Of a stretch of DNA of 64,000 nt, positions 41,066-51,417 are shown piece by piece (position 1 is the first letter of the stretch; each line of letters opens with the position of its first letter). The translations under genes were made by a program, and so were the position numbers. The notes beneath the pieces are model-generated. The model had not been told where the DNA came from and searched no databases. It saw nothing but the letters and a program-made list of their open reading frames with translations. The stretch is from Denitrificimonas caeni. Its GTDB lineage: Bacteria > Pseudomonadota > Gammaproteobacteria > Pseudomonadales > Pseudomonadaceae. The DNA lies in NCBI RefSeq assembly GCF_905120345.1, contig NZ_CAJHOA010000002.1, positions 229,773 through 293,772 of the forward strand, given 5' to 3'.

Positions 41066-42553
41066 ATGGCACAAGATAATCAAGCACACTTGGATGTATT
41101 GCTGGTGGGAGCCGGTATTATGAGCTCAACTTTAGCAGTCATGCTAAAAGAGCTGGATCCAAGCCTTCGCTTAGAAATTGTTGAGCAAATGGAAGGTGGA
41201 GCGATGGAAAGCTCCAACCCATGGAATAACGCAGGCACCGGTCACGCCGGCCTCTGTGAACTCAACTACACTCCGCAAGCAGCTGATGGCTCTATTGATA
41301 TTAAGAAAGCTATTAATATCAATGCGATGTTTGAAGAGTCCAAGCAATTCTGGGCTCACCTCATCGAAACAGGTACCTTTGGCAACCCTGAAACTTTTAT
41401 TCATTCGGTCCCACACCTAAGCTTTGTTGAAGGTAAAGCGAATGTGGACTTTTTGAAAAAACGAGCTGAGCTATTAAAAGCTCACCATGCCTTTGCCGAC
41501 ATGGAGTTCACTACAGATAAAAGTGTCATGGCGCAGTGGTTGCCCTTGATGATGGCGGCACGTAAAGATGATGAAGAAATTGCGGTTACCCATATCAGTA
41601 ACGGTACCGACGTTAACTTTGGCGCACTGACCTGTGAATTGCTGACTTATTTAGACCAGCAGGACAACAGCACCCTGAGCTACAAGCATAAGGTGGTCGG
41701 ACTTGAGCGCTGTGCACAAGGCTGGAAAGTCACGATCAAAAACCTAGTGAATGGCCAACGTCGCACAGTCACCACTAAGTTTGTGTTCTTAGGTGCCGGC
41801 GGTGCCGCTCTGCCATTGCTGCAAAAATCAGGTATTCCTGAAGGCAAAGGGTACGGTGGTTTCCCAGTCAGCGGTCAATGGTTGCGTTGCGATAACCCTA
41901 AAGTTGTTGAACAGCATCAAGCCAAAGTGTACAGCTTGGCAGCGGTAGGTTCGCCGCCAATGTCAGTTCCACACTTAGATACCCGCGTGATTGATGGCAA
42001 AAAATCGTTGCTATTTGGACCTTACGCAGGCTTTACCACTAAGTTCTTAAAGTACGGTTCATTTCTTGATTTACCCTTATCCGTGCGTTTTAGCAATATC
42101 TGGCCAATGATGGCAGTCGGTCGCGACAATATGGATCTGACTCGCTACTTGGTGAGCGAAGTAATGCAGTCCATGGAGCAACGCTTAGACTCTTTACGTC
42201 GTTTCTACCCGCAATTGGATCCTGCCGATTGGAAACTAGAAATTGCCGGCCAACGTGTACAGATCATCAAGAAAAACGCAGAGAAAGGCGGTGTTTTGCA
42301 GTTCGGTACTGAACTGGTTAGCTCTGCTGACGGTTCATTAGCGGCATTACTCGGCGCATCACCTGGTGCCTCAGTGACCGTATCAATCATGCTTGACTTG
42401 CTTAAACGCTGCTTCCCAGAGCAAAGCGCCTCTGCTGAGTGGAAAGAAAAACTTTCTGCTATTTTCCCAGCACCATTGAAAGAGCTGGAAACCAATGCAG
42501 AACTGTATCGCAGTACGCAAGACCGCTCCGACACGTTATTAAAGTTACGTTAA
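41066..42553 (+). CDS. mqo: Malate:quinone oxidoreductase
   Basis: Mqo is a peripheral inner-membrane FAD enzyme that oxidises malate to oxaloacetate and passes electrons to quinone, replacing or supplementing NAD malate dehydrogenase in the TCA cycle. The 495-residue protein has the FAD motif [37 protein letters not shown] and the late [17 protein letters not shown], all family hallmarks. ATG 41066 follows TTGGAGA. It is monocistronic, between a 621-base upstream region and a strong terminator. Confidence 0.98.
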   Translation: MAQDNQAHLDVLLVGAGIMSSTLAVMLKELDPSLRLEIVEQMEGGAMESSNPWNNAGTGHAGLCELNYTPQAADGSIDIKKAININAMFEESKQFWAHLIETGTFGNPETFIHSVPHLSFVEGKANVDFLKKRAELLKAHHAFADMEFTTDKSVMAQWLPLMMAARKDDEEIAVTHISNGTDVNFGALTCELLTYLDQQDNSTLSYKHKVVGLERCAQGWKVTIKNLVNGQRRTVTTKFVFLGAGGAALPLLQKSGIPEGKGYGGFPVSGQWLRCDNPKVVEQHQAKVYSLAAVGSPPMSVPHLDTRVIDGKKSLLFGPYAGFTTKFLKYGSFLDLPLSVRFSNIWPMMAVGRDNMDLTRYLVSEVMQSMEQRLDSLRRFYPQLDPADWKLEIAGQRVQIIKKNAEKGGVLQFGTELVSSADGSLAALLGASPGASVTVSIMLDLLKRCFPEQSASAEWKEKLSAIFPAPLKELETNAELYRSTQDRSDTLLKLR

Positions 42554-42556
42554 AAC

Positions 42557-42589
42557 AAAAAATGCCCGCTCACTCAGCGGGCATTTTTT
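42557..42589. terminator. Bidirectional terminator between mqo and yajQ
   Basis: The stem AAAAAATGCCCGCT with AGCGGGCATTTTTT has a 5-base loop. It serves converging mqo and yajQ. Confidence 0.92.
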
Positions 42590-42628
42590 ATTGATCCAGC
42601 ACCTTAAGCGCTTAATTTGACTACACCA

Positions 42629-43108
42629 TCAGTCTCTAAAGTTATCAAACTGCAGCGGTAAACCCAGATCTTGACTGCGTAGCAAAGCAATGGCTTCTTG
42701 CAAATCATCACGTTTCTTACCGGTAATACGCACTTGCTCACCTTGGATCGAGGCCTGCACTTTAAGCTTAGCATCCTTGACCGCAGCGACAATTTTCTTC
42801 GCGAGCTCTTTATCGATGCCTTCGCGCAACACTATCTCTTGCTTCACGACCTTACCTGACCCGTAAGCGTCTTTGTACTCCAAACACTGCACGTCAATTT
42901 TACGTTTGACCAGTGACATTTTTATAATCTCAATCAACTGCTCGAGCATAAAATCAGCCTCGGCGGTTAAGGTCACGGTTTTATCTTTAAACTCTATACT
43001 GGCCTTACCGCGCAAGTCATAACGACGCTCAAGCTCTTTGCCTGCGTTATCCATGGCATTGGTCAATTCATGAGCATCAAGCTCTGAAACAACATCAAAT
43101 GAGGGCAT
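42629..43108 (-). CDS. yajQ: YajQ-family nucleotide-binding protein
   Basis: The 159-residue protein starts [22 protein letters not shown] and includes [12 protein letters not shown] and the C-terminal [16 protein letters not shown], all diagnostic of YajQ. Members have two ferredoxin-like folds; some bind c-di-GMP and act as effectors, and GTP, ATP or RNA binding has also been reported. ATG 43108 follows GGAGG. It is divergent from the panE group, as in Pseudomonas. Confidence 0.95.
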   Translation of the reverse strand: MPSFDVVSELDAHELTNAMDNAGKELERRYDLRGKASIEFKDKTVTLTAEADFMLEQLIEIIKMSLVKRKIDVQCLEYKDAYGSGKVVKQEIVLREGIDKELAKKIVAAVKDAKLKVQASIQGEQVRITGKKRDDLQEAIALLRSQDLGLPLQFDNFRD

Positions 43109-43256
43109 TGTTATCCTCCAAAATTATTCTAGATTGAAATAAAAAATATTTTAATTGCTACTGCAGGTCAGAGCGCTTGCCATTGCCCTAGACGACTCGG
43201 TATAAAGAGCCACATTACCTCAAGGTTCCGATGCTTTTATGAGCCATAATTAAGCC

Positions 43257-43388
43257 ATGTCAAACTCGCACCTCAATATCATCACGGCAGATGATGCCAA
43301 GCGTTTAAGTCGCATGATAAATCCTCTACAGCAGCCTGCTGATTATACAGAGATACACCTTAGCAGCCGTGCAGTAATAGCGTCATGA
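43257..43388 (+). CDS. Candidate 43-residue ORF coupled to panE
   Basis: An ATG at 43257 opens a 43-codon frame (starting MSNSHLNIITADDAKR) whose TGA overlaps the panE ATG by the 4-base ATGA signal. The panE start has no convincing Shine-Dalgarno of its own, so translation might arrive through this frame. Its own ribosome site is weak (AAG). No family is recognised; it could equally be a leader or chance. Confidence 0.35.
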   Translation: MSNSHLNIITADDAKRLSRMINPLQQPADYTEIHLSSRAVIAS

Positions 43389-44311
43389 TCTGGCATATCC
43401 TCGGCGCGGGTAGTTTAGGCTGCTTATGGGCCGCGCGTTTAGCCGCTCAACAGCATACTGTACAGTTAATTTTACGCAATACCGAAACCATAGCCGGTTA
43501 TCAGCAAGCGCCTGGCGTCGGCCTCAGCGATGCACAACATCAGCACACGGTCTATTATCCTGTCAGCGCACAATTAGCCGATGATCCGCAACCGATTAAG
43601 CATCTGCTCTTGGCGTGCAAAGCCTATGACGCAGAAGCTGCAATTGCCCAAGTTACGCAACGTCTCAACAGCGACAGCTTAGTCATTCTGCTGCAAAACG
43701 GTTTAGGCAGTCAGCAAGCGGTGCAAAAGCGCTTACCAAACACACGCTGCATTGCCGCCTCCAGCACCGAGGGTGCTTATCTAGCTGCGCCGTTTCACAG
43801 TGTCCTTGCTGGGCAAGGACAAGTTATCCTCGGCGACTTAGACACTAACGCACGACCCCAGCCACAACAGCTGCTAGAGACATGTAACGCGGCAGGGATT
43901 CCTTGTCTATGGTCAGCAGATATCGCCACTCAACTGTGGCGTAAATTAGCGATCAACTGTGCAATTAACCCACTGACGGTCATTTATAACTGTTTAAATG
44001 GTGAGCTACGCAATTATCCAGAGCTGATCAATACGCTATGCGATGAGTTACACTCTCTGTTATGTGGCGCAGGGCAATCTGAGGCAGCGCAGGCATTGCA
44101 AGAACACGTTTGGGCAGTGATTGATAAAACAGCAGCCAATTCGTCATCCATGCGTCAAGATGTACTCAATCAGCGCCGCACTGAAATCAGCTATATCATC
44201 GGCTTTGCATGCACGCAAAGCCGTGCGCTGAGCTGTCACACACCAACCTTGCATGCACTGCATACGCAGTTACAAGACGCTTTACTGGCGCAAGGACTAC
44301 CAACCGTTTAA
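43385..44311 (+). CDS. panE: 2-dehydropantoate 2-reductase (ketopantoate reductase family)
   Basis: PanE reduces ketopantoate to pantoate with NADPH for coenzyme A synthesis. The 308-residue protein has the N-terminal dinucleotide motif GAGSLGCLWAA, LLACKAYD, LQNGLGSQ, the catalytic-lysine segment LWRKLAINCAINPLT and RRTEISYIIGF near the C-terminus. The start ATG 43385 overlaps the stop of a 43-codon frame. It lies 24 bases upstream of the adenosyltransferase gene, so both are likely on one transcript. Confidence 0.92.
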   Translation: MIWHILGAGSLGCLWAARLAAQQHTVQLILRNTETIAGYQQAPGVGLSDAQHQHTVYYPVSAQLADDPQPIKHLLLACKAYDAEAAIAQVTQRLNSDSLVILLQNGLGSQQAVQKRLPNTRCIAASSTEGAYLAAPFHSVLAGQGQVILGDLDTNARPQPQQLLETCNAAGIPCLWSADIATQLWRKLAINCAINPLTVIYNCLNGELRNYPELINTLCDELHSLLCGAGQSEAAQALQEHVWAVIDKTAANSSSMRQDVLNQRRTEISYIIGFACTQSRALSCHTPTLHALHTQLQDALLAQGLPTV

Positions 44312-44335
44312 ATAACCTGTTCACGGAGACTGCAC

Positions 44336-44914
44336 ATGGGCTATAGACTTAGTAAAATTTACACACGTACCGGTGATGATGGACAAACGGGCTTAGCCGA
44401 TGGCCGCCGCGTCAATAAAAGCCACCCACGGATTGAAGCCATTGGTGCTTTAGATGAGTTCAATAGCCAGCTGGGCTTATTATTAGCTGACCTGCAAGAG
44501 CAACTCAAAACCACTCCTGCCTTACAGATTATTATTGATGTTCTAGCACCCTGCCAACACCGTGTATTTGATTTAGGTGGCGAGTTGGCCATGCCCGAGT
44601 ATCAAGCGTTGCAAGCGGTTGAAATCGCTCGAATTGAACAAACCATTGATGCTTGGAATGTACAGGTTGGCTCGCTAAAAGATTTCATTTTACCGGGCGG
44701 CTCTCGCTTAATTGCACAAACGCATATCTGTCGTGGTAGTGCACGCAACGCCGAGCGACGCTGCCAAGCATTGCACAGCGGCGAAGCTTTACGCCCAGAA
44801 GTGCTCGCCTATATTAACCGAATATCTGATCTGCTGTTTGTTGCAGCACGTTTGATTGCCCAGTACCAAGGCTGTGCTGAAATTCTCTGGCAAGCAGCAG
44901 AAAAGCCGCTATGA
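44336..44914 (+). CDS. PduO-type ATP:cob(I)alamin adenosyltransferase
   Basis: This 192-residue enzyme makes adenosylcobalamin from cob(I)alamin and ATP. It shows the PduO/MMAB-type ATP loop YTRTGDDGQTGLADG, the ALDEFNSQLG helix, RGSARNAERRC and NRISDLLFVAAR. ATG 44336 follows GGAG by 8 bases. It is the last gene of the panE pair and its end overlaps the converging Nudix gene by 6 bases. With the B12-regulated receptor 18 kb away it fits a cobalamin salvage economy. Confidence 0.95.
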   Translation: MGYRLSKIYTRTGDDGQTGLADGRRVNKSHPRIEAIGALDEFNSQLGLLLADLQEQLKTTPALQIIIDVLAPCQHRVFDLGGELAMPEYQALQAVEIARIEQTIDAWNVQVGSLKDFILPGGSRLIAQTHICRGSARNAERRCQALHSGEALRPEVLAYINRISDLLFVAARLIAQYQGCAEILWQAAEKPL

Positions 44915-45859
44915 CGCCAGCGGCCAAAAACCACGAATAGCTGCCACACCCTGGCCGCCAATAGCCTGTGCTTTATCAGTATCCTGTTCGGTTAAACCAC
45001 CGAGCAGGAAGACTGGTGCATTAAATTCGAGCAGTAACGCTTGCGCAGCATCCCAACCCAAGATTGGCGCACCAGGATGTGTCTGCGTCGGCAACACCGG
45101 TGACAAAGTGACAAAGTCGACCTGTAACGCACTGGCCAGTTTTAATTCCTCGGCACTATGACACGACGCTGCTAACCAGCGGCCGTCTGCCAGAGGCCGT
45201 TGTTGCCCAGCCAGTTCACGCAATTGTTGTGCGGTTAGATGCCAACCGGCATCAGGAAAATCTGCCTGCCAAGTCAAATCACCTTTAAGCATCAACTGCG
45301 CACGCCTAGCACACAGCATCTGTAACCGCTGCGCAAGGCTTTTGTACTCACTCTCGGATAGGTGCGAGGCGCGCAACTGCAACAACTGACAGCCTGCTGC
45401 TAACGCCTGCTCAGCGCCGACATACAATTGCTCAGCGCCCAGCTGCTCTGGGGTAATCAAATACTGCTGCGGCAATTGTGCCGCACTCACAATGGTACGA
45501 TTAGCCGCGGGAAACTGGTAAGCAGATAGAGCTTTAGGCGTAACCCACCGTACTTCTTGTCCTTCAGCACCATGTGCTTGCCCAGTAAAACTGAGCACCT
45601 CATAGACATCCAGCAGCACATGCAAATCAGGATAATTATGACGCACTTGTATCAGCGGTCGAGGATTATCAATGACAATCCCCAACTCCTCATGCAGTTC
45701 ACGTGCTAAGGCTTGTGGCGGACTTTCACCGACTTCACACTTGCCGCCAGGAAACTCCCACAAACCACCCATATGCTTATCTTTAGGGCGTAGCGCCAGC
45801 AGAATTTCGTCTTGAGCATTGCGAATCACCGCAGCCACCACATGTACACGCTTAGTCAT
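44909..45859 (-). CDS. Nudix hydrolase fused to a ThiE-like domain
   Basis: The 316-residue protein has two domains. The N-terminal MutT-type part has a perfect Nudix box (residues 39-61, GGKCEVGE to REL and EELGI), suggesting 8-oxo-dGTP or a related nucleotide as substrate. From about residue 132 (QYLITPE) a thiamine-phosphate-synthase-like TIM barrel follows (LLQLRASH, DFVTLSPVLPTQTH, VFLLGGLT). The barrel lacks the usual lysine after QLR, the Asn-Asp metal pair and the T-K pair, so ThiE activity is doubtful. The same fusion in the same place, near argJ and secA, is known in Pseudomonas. Confidence 0.92.
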   Translation of the reverse strand: MTKRVHVVAAVIRNAQDEILLALRPKDKHMGGLWEFPGGKCEVGESPPQALARELHEELGIVIDNPRPLIQVRHNYPDLHVLLDVYEVLSFTGQAHGAEGQEVRWVTPKALSAYQFPAANRTIVSAAQLPQQYLITPEQLGAEQLYVGAEQALAAGCQLLQLRASHLSESEYKSLAQRLQMLCARRAQLMLKGDLTWQADFPDAGWHLTAQQLRELAGQQRPLADGRWLAASCHSAEELKLASALQVDFVTLSPVLPTQTHPGAPILGWDAAQALLLEFNAPVFLLGGLTEQDTDKAQAIGGQGVAAIRGFWPLAS

Positions 45860-45899
45860 CGACAGTCACCTAGCAACACCTGCTTCTATAGCCATAATC

Positions 45900-47117
45900 T
45901 TATGAGCGATATTCAGCATTAATGCGCACATACTCATGAGACAAGTCAGTGGTCCAGATGGTTTCAGCGCAACCGCCACGTTCCAACTCAATACGAATTA
46001 AAATTTCCGCTTGCTGCATCACCGCAGCGCCCTGCTCTTCGGTGTAACTGGCAGCACGACCACCTCGAGCAACAATACAAACATCATCTAAATACACATT
46101 GACTTGTTCAGTGTCTAAATTTTTAACCCCAGCATAACCAATTGCCGCGACAATTCGTCCCCAGTTCGGGTCAGAAGCAAATAACGCAGTTTTAATCAAC
46201 GGTGAGTGAGCAACAGCATAGGCGACATCAAGACATTCTTGCTGATTCGCTCCACCCTGCACTTGCACCGTGACAAATTTAGTGGCGCCTTCACCGTCGC
46301 GCACAATCGCTTGTGCTAATTGCATGGCGACCTGATGAATGGCATCACGCAAGGCTTCGTACAGCGCACCCGTTGCTGCAGTAATCGGCGCCAGCGCAGC
46401 TTGTCCGGTAGCGACCAAGATGCAAGAATCGTTGGTTGAAGTATCGCCATCAATAGTGATGCGATTAAAAGATTTATTGGCCGCATCATGCAAAATATTT
46501 TGCAAAATATCCTGACTGACTGCCGCATCTGTTGCGATATAACCCAGCATGGTCGCCATATTCGGACGAATCATGCCGGCACCTTTACTGATACCCGTTA
46601 CGGTTAAAGTCACACCCTCGTGCTGAAATTGCACACTCGCGCCCTTGGGTAGAGTGTCGGTGGTCATAATACCTTCACCGGCCAATGCCCAGTTATCTTC
46701 AGCTAAGTCAGCCAGCGCTGCGGGTAAAGCCGCAACAATTTTATCGACGGGTAACGGCTCGCCAATCACGCCCGTTGAAAAAGGTAGAACCTGCTCAACA
46801 GGACACTTAAGCAAAGCAGCTAGTTGCTGACAAACAGCATTGGCTGCTTGCAAGCCTAGCTCACCAGTGGCGGCATTGGCGTTGCCGGTATTAACCACCA
46901 AGTAACGCGGTGAAGACTGCATGCGCTGCTTGCAGAGCACCACAGGTGCCGCGCAAAAGGCATTCTGCGTGTAAATACCCGCAACTGTACTGCCCGGCGC
47001 ACAGCGCATCAGCACAACATCGCGACGGCCTGGCTTTTTGATACCGGCACTAGCAATACCTAATTCAAAACCTGCTACTGGGTGCATTACTGGTAAATCA
47101 CCTAAGCCAACCGCCAT
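45900..47117 (-). CDS. argJ: Bifunctional ornithine acetyltransferase / N-acetylglutamate synthase
   Basis: ArgJ recycles the acetyl group from N-acetylornithine to glutamate in arginine synthesis. The 405-residue precursor cleaves itself before Thr189 (GMIRPNMATMLGYI), making alpha and beta chains with Thr189 as nucleophile; the TTDTLPKGA and oxyanion-loop segment STGVIGEPLP are present. ATG 47117 with GGGAGA 8 bases upstream is preferred to 47168. It lies downstream of secA, the order found in Pseudomonas. Whether it is bifunctional or only uses acetylornithine cannot be read here. Confidence 0.97.
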   Translation of the reverse strand: MAVGLGDLPVMHPVAGFELGIASAGIKKPGRRDVVLMRCAPGSTVAGIYTQNAFCAAPVVLCKQRMQSSPRYLVVNTGNANAATGELGLQAANAVCQQLAALLKCPVEQVLPFSTGVIGEPLPVDKIVAALPAALADLAEDNWALAGEGIMTTDTLPKGASVQFQHEGVTLTVTGISKGAGMIRPNMATMLGYIATDAAVSQDILQNILHDAANKSFNRITIDGDTSTNDSCILVATGQAALAPITAATGALYEALRDAIHQVAMQLAQAIVRDGEGATKFVTVQVQGGANQQECLDVAYAVAHSPLIKTALFASDPNWGRIVAAIGYAGVKNLDTEQVNVYLDDVCIVARGGRAASYTEEQGAAVMQQAEILIRIELERGGCAETIWTTDLSHEYVRINAEYRS

Positions 47118-47240
47118 AATAATTCTCCCGCCAATCAAATGCGCTACGCGCGAAAAGAAACGCCGCACACAGATTTTTTCTGGTACGGCGTAAAGCTAAA
47201 ACTAGCAACCACTCTAAAACTTCAAAGCAGCCTTAAAACA

Positions 47241-49973
47241 TTAACTGATACGTCCACAGCAATGTTTGTATTTTTTACCTGAACCACAGGTGCACGACTC
47301 ATTACGACCAATTTTAGGTTCGTTACGTACTTGTGCAACGGCAACCGGTTCAGCGATTGCAGCATCCTCTTCAGCGCCGTCAAAACTTGCTGCGTCCTCA
47401 TGCTGGAACTGCATACGTTCAGCCATCGCTTGCGCTTGTTGGCGCAAACGTGCTTCCTCTTCCTCTGGATCTTCTTGGCGAATCTGCACATTTGACAGCA
47501 CACGAATCGAATCGCGCTTAATCGAGTCAAGTAAATCACGGAACAAGTTAAAGGATTCACGTTTGTATTCTTGCTTAGGATTCTTTTGCGCATAGCCACG
47601 TAAGTGAATACCGTGACGTAAGTGATCCATCGCTGATAAATGCTCTTTCCACAAATCATCCAACACGCGCAGAATAATTTGCTTCTCAAAAGCACGTAAG
47701 CCTTCAGCACCAACCATGTGTTCTTTTTCAGTATAGGCTGCAGTGACTTGCTGATAAATGCGCTCACGCAGCGTGTCTTCATATAAGGAATCATCAGCAT
47801 CGAGCCACTGCTGAATAGGCAACTGCGTGCCAAAACCTTCAACGATCGCTTGCTCGAGTTCAGCAATATTCCATTGTTCAGGTAATGACTGTGGCGGAAT
47901 AAACTGTTCAATAGTGCTGCTTAATACTTCATGTCTAAACTCAGCCACGACATCACCGACATCAGTCGATGACAGCAACGTATTACGCATATGATAGATC
48001 ACTTTACGCTGTTCATTAGCAACGTCATCGTACTCAAGCAATTGCTTACGCATATCAAAGTTACGACCTTCAACTTTGCGTTGCGCTTTTTCAATAGCAT
48101 TACTGACCATGCGATGCTCAATCGCTTCGCCTTCTTTCATACCGAGCGCTTTCATAAAGTTTTTCACACGATCTGAAGCAAAGATACGCATCAGATTGTC
48201 TTCAAGCGACAAGTAAAAACGGGTCGAACCTGGGTCACCTTGACGACCGGAACGGCCACGCAACTGGTTATCAATTCGGCGTGACTCATGACGCTCAGTA
48301 GCAATCACGTGCAAACCACCGGCTTCAATCACCTGCTGATGGCGTTTTTGCCAAGCGGTTTTCAATGCTGCGACATGCTCTTCATCGGGATTTTCGAGCG
48401 CAGCCACTTCTGCTTCCCAACTGCCGCCTAAAACAATATCCGTACCCCGTCCAGCCATGTTGGTCGCGATGGTGACCGCACCAGGACGTCCAGCTTGCGC
48501 AATAATATCGGCTTCTAAATCGTGATGCTTAGCGTTCAGTACTTTATGTTCAATACCTTCAGCTTTAAGCACCTCAGAAATATGCTCGGAACTATCAATC
48601 GATGCCGTACCAACCAATACCGGACGACCTTGTTCTTGACACTCACGGATATCAGTAATAATTGCTAAGTATTTTTCTGGCTGAGTTAAGAACACCAAGT
48701 CATTAAAATCTTTACGCGCGACCGGACGATGAGTTGGAATAACCGTCACATCCAAACCGTAAATTTGACGGAATTCAAAAGCTTCAGTGTCTGCCGTACC
48801 GGTCATCCCGGACAGCTTTTCATACAGCCGGAAGTAGTTCTGAAAGGTGGTAGAGGCCATAGTCTGGCTCTCAGGTTGGATATGCACACCTTCTTTGGCT
48901 TCGATAGCTTGGTGCAGACCTTCAGACAAGCGTCGTCCTTGCATGGTACGACCGGTGTGCTCATCCACCAGCACCACTTGCCCATCTTGCACAATATACT
49001 CAACGTTACGATTAAATAAGGTATGCGCACGTAAACCAGCGTTAACGTGCGTCAGTAGGCTCAGATTGCTGGAAGAATACAGCGATTCGTTTTCGGCCAA
49101 CAAACCCAGCTCAGTCAGTTTTTCTTCAATGTATTGGTGACCTGCTTCATTGAGCTCCACCTGACGCATTTTTTCATCAATGGTGTAATGCCCTTCTTCC
49201 AGCACTTCACCTTCTTCATCTTCCAACTGACGCTTTAGCGTTGGAATAATTAGATTGATTTTCTTATACAGCTCAGAGCTGTCTTCAGCTTGTCCGGAGA
49301 TGATTAAAGGCGTGCGCGCCTCATCAATTAAGATGGAGTCCACTTCATCGATCACGGCAAAATGCAGTTCGCGTTGGAATTTTTCTTCAACACTAAACGC
49401 CATATTGTCGCGTAAATAGTCAAAACCAAACTCGTTATTGGTACCGTAGGTAATATCACAAGCATAAGCAGCGCGCTTGTCTTCTGGATCTTGAAAGGGT
49501 ACTACAACGCCCACAGACAAGCCTAAGAACTCATACAGTGGACGCATCCAATTGGCATCACGGCGAGCAAGGTAGTCGTTGACTGTGACCACATGCACAC
49601 CTTTAGCGGGCAAGGCGTTTAGATACACCGCCAGAGTTGCCACCAAAGTTTTACCTTCACCGGTACGCATTTCAGCAATTTTGCCTTCATGCAAGGTTTG
49701 CCCACCGATCAACTGCACATCAAAGTGACGCATACCCATCACGCGCTTGCCGGATTCACGAACGACAGCAAAGGCTTCTGGTAGGAGTTTGTTTAAGCTT
49801 TCACCACCCGCCAAACGCTCGCGAAACTCATTGGTTTTAGCTTGTAACTGCTCATCCGATAGAGCCACCATTTGTTCTTCAAACGCATTAACGGCACTCA
49901 CCGTTTTGTACATACGCTTGACATCACGGTCGTTTTTACTACCAAGAAGTTTTCTGAATAAAGGCGCAAACAT
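47241..49973 (-). CDS. secA: Preprotein translocase ATPase SecA
   Basis: SecA drives protein export through SecYEG. The 910-residue protein has Walker A GEGKT (105-109), Walker B DEVD (209-212), the preprotein cross-linking and helical scaffold regions, and a C-terminal zinc motif C-X-C-X8-CC (894-906) that binds SecB and lipids. The start is ATG 49973 ([11 protein letters not shown]), with GGAAG 11 bases upstream; ATG 49991 adds six unlikely residues. It is divergent from dciA across 283 bases. No secM-like arrest gene is seen upstream. Confidence 0.98.
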   Translation of the reverse strand: MFAPLFRKLLGSKNDRDVKRMYKTVSAVNAFEEQMVALSDEQLQAKTNEFRERLAGGESLNKLLPEAFAVVRESGKRVMGMRHFDVQLIGGQTLHEGKIAEMRTGEGKTLVATLAVYLNALPAKGVHVVTVNDYLARRDANWMRPLYEFLGLSVGVVVPFQDPEDKRAAYACDITYGTNNEFGFDYLRDNMAFSVEEKFQRELHFAVIDEVDSILIDEARTPLIISGQAEDSSELYKKINLIIPTLKRQLEDEEGEVLEEGHYTIDEKMRQVELNEAGHQYIEEKLTELGLLAENESLYSSSNLSLLTHVNAGLRAHTLFNRNVEYIVQDGQVVLVDEHTGRTMQGRRLSEGLHQAIEAKEGVHIQPESQTMASTTFQNYFRLYEKLSGMTGTADTEAFEFRQIYGLDVTVIPTHRPVARKDFNDLVFLTQPEKYLAIITDIRECQEQGRPVLVGTASIDSSEHISEVLKAEGIEHKVLNAKHHDLEADIIAQAGRPGAVTIATNMAGRGTDIVLGGSWEAEVAALENPDEEHVAALKTAWQKRHQQVIEAGGLHVIATERHESRRIDNQLRGRSGRQGDPGSTRFYLSLEDNLMRIFASDRVKNFMKALGMKEGEAIEHRMVSNAIEKAQRKVEGRNFDMRKQLLEYDDVANEQRKVIYHMRNTLLSSTDVGDVVAEFRHEVLSSTIEQFIPPQSLPEQWNIAELEQAIVEGFGTQLPIQQWLDADDSLYEDTLRERIYQQVTAAYTEKEHMVGAEGLRAFEKQIILRVLDDLWKEHLSAMDHLRHGIHLRGYAQKNPKQEYKRESFNLFRDLLDSIKRDSIRVLSNVQIRQEDPEEEEARLRQQAQAMAERMQFQHEDAASFDGAEEDAAIAEPVAVAQVRNEPKIGRNESCTCGSGKKYKHCCGRIS

Positions 49974-50256
49974 AATTAATAACGCTTCCATTTTTGGGGG
50001 GGTGAAGGCGCGTAAGACATACAGTACTCACCCGCACAAAAAGTTCATTCTACCCGTATTTGCTGCTGAATAAAGCAACCTTAGTCGACAACTTTGCTTA
50101 CAGGCGCTCTAAATCTAAGCTGCTGCGCATAGCCACCCGTTTATTGTGGGCTATACTATTTAAGTAACATTGTACTGCACTGCGTATATTTCAAGCATAT
50201 TTTGGCAAAAACTATACACCTATCGCTCAGGCTATTCGTTTTTTGTGAGGTGATCG

Positions 50257-50709
50257 ATGAGCTACCGTCCCATTAAAGCGCAAAACAGCAACAATGTACT
50301 GCTTAAAAGTGTATCTCTGCAGCGTTTAATAGCGCGTGCGCAATCCGTTGACCACTTGCAACAATTACTCAACCAATACTTACAGCCAGCGGCACGCGAG
50401 CATTGTATTTTGGCAAGCTATCAAGCAGGGACACTGACTCTAATTGTCACCAATGGGCACTGGGCGACTCGTTTACGCTACCAGCAAAAACGCTTACTGG
50501 AACAACTGCAAGGTATAGCAGAATTCAACGAGATATCACGTATTCAGTTTAAAGTTCGTCCGCCGATGCAGTCAGAGCAGCCAGCAACACGGAGCATTGC
50601 ACTGTCTGAGCAAGCAGGCCAAGCCATTCAGGCCAGCGCAGATGCTACTCGCGACCCAGCACTGCGTGAAGCCCTAGAACGTTTAGCTCAGCATGCTAAA
50701 AAATCATAA
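50257..50709 (+). CDS. dciA: DUF721/DciA-family protein
   Basis: The 150-residue protein matches DciA, the ancestral DnaB-helicase operator that loads the replicative helicase in bacteria without DnaC or DnaI. The N-terminal KH-like core has RAQSVDHLQQLLNQYLQPA, TLTLIVTNGHWATRLRYQQKRLLEQL and IQFKVRP; the C-terminal third is Gln/Ala rich and probably disordered. The call also rests on position next to secA, as in Pseudomonas. ATG 50257 has GAGGTG upstream. It converges on hpt with only 8 bases between stops. Confidence 0.85.
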   Translation: MSYRPIKAQNSNNVLLKSVSLQRLIARAQSVDHLQQLLNQYLQPAAREHCILASYQAGTLTLIVTNGHWATRLRYQQKRLLEQLQGIAEFNEISRIQFKVRPPMQSEQPATRSIALSEQAGQAIQASADATRDPALREALERLAQHAKKS

Positions 50710-50717
50710 CAGCAGTT

Positions 50718-51287
50718 TTACAATCCCTTCACCGCATAAATGCCGGCGGCATTGCGCCAGTAGCCTTTATAATCCATCCCATAACCAAAGATATAGCGAT
50801 CTTCACAATACAGTCCAACAAAGTCGGCTTTTAAATTAGGACTGGCTTTACGATCATGTTTTTTGTCCATTAGCACTGCGCTATGCACTTTAGTGGCGCC
50901 GGAACGCTTACAAAAATCCATAATGGCTGACAACGTATGCCCTTCATCAAGAATATCATCAATGATCAGCACTTCTCGATCCATAAAAGAGACTTCTGGC
51001 TTAGCTTTCCAAAACAGCTCACCACCACTGGTTTCATTGCGATAACGGCTGGCGTGCAAGTAAGACTGCTCGAGCGGAAAGGTTAACTTGGTCAGTAATT
51101 TCCCAGAAAAAATCAAGCCGCCATTCATCACACAAAATACCACAGGGTTACTCGCAAACAACTGCTGATTGATCTGCAGTGCGACCCGATCGATCGCTGC
51201 TTCAACCTCCTCGCTAGTGAATAAAATATCGGCTTCAGCCATTATTTGCTGGATATGTTCAAGATTAGCAGGCATCACAAGACTCAT
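50718..51287 (-). CDS. hpt: Hypoxanthine-guanine phosphoribosyltransferase
   Basis: This enzyme salvages hypoxanthine or guanine to IMP or GMP with PRPP. The 189-residue protein has VVFCVMNGGLIFSGKL, the PRPP loop VLIIDDILDEGHTL, and KADFVGLYCEDRYIFGYGMDYKGYWRN for base binding. ATG 51287 (MSLVMPANLE) is taken; the frame opens at 51308. It is divergent from upp, so the two salvage genes share a promoter region of about 130 bases. Confidence 0.95.
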   Translation of the reverse strand: MSLVMPANLEHIQQIMAEADILFTSEEVEAAIDRVALQINQQLFASNPVVFCVMNGGLIFSGKLLTKLTFPLEQSYLHASRYRNETSGGELFWKAKPEVSFMDREVLIIDDILDEGHTLSAIMDFCKRSGATKVHSAVLMDKKHDRKASPNLKADFVGLYCEDRYIFGYGMDYKGYWRNAAGIYAVKGL

Positions 51288-51417
51288 CGTTAAAAACTCA
51301 AGACGCAAAAGGTACTGCTACAGGCGCGTGAGGGCAAGTAGTGATCGCAAACAAAGTGCCGCTTTAGCTTGATTTCGTTTAATCTAGGCGCCTACTTTCT
51401 AGCTTTTGGAGTTTTTC

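Noticed and set aside
49996..50002. Run of seven G just upstream of secA
   Set aside because: Outside the coding region with the start at 49973 and not placed in a recognisable promoter spacer; no basis for a functional claim.
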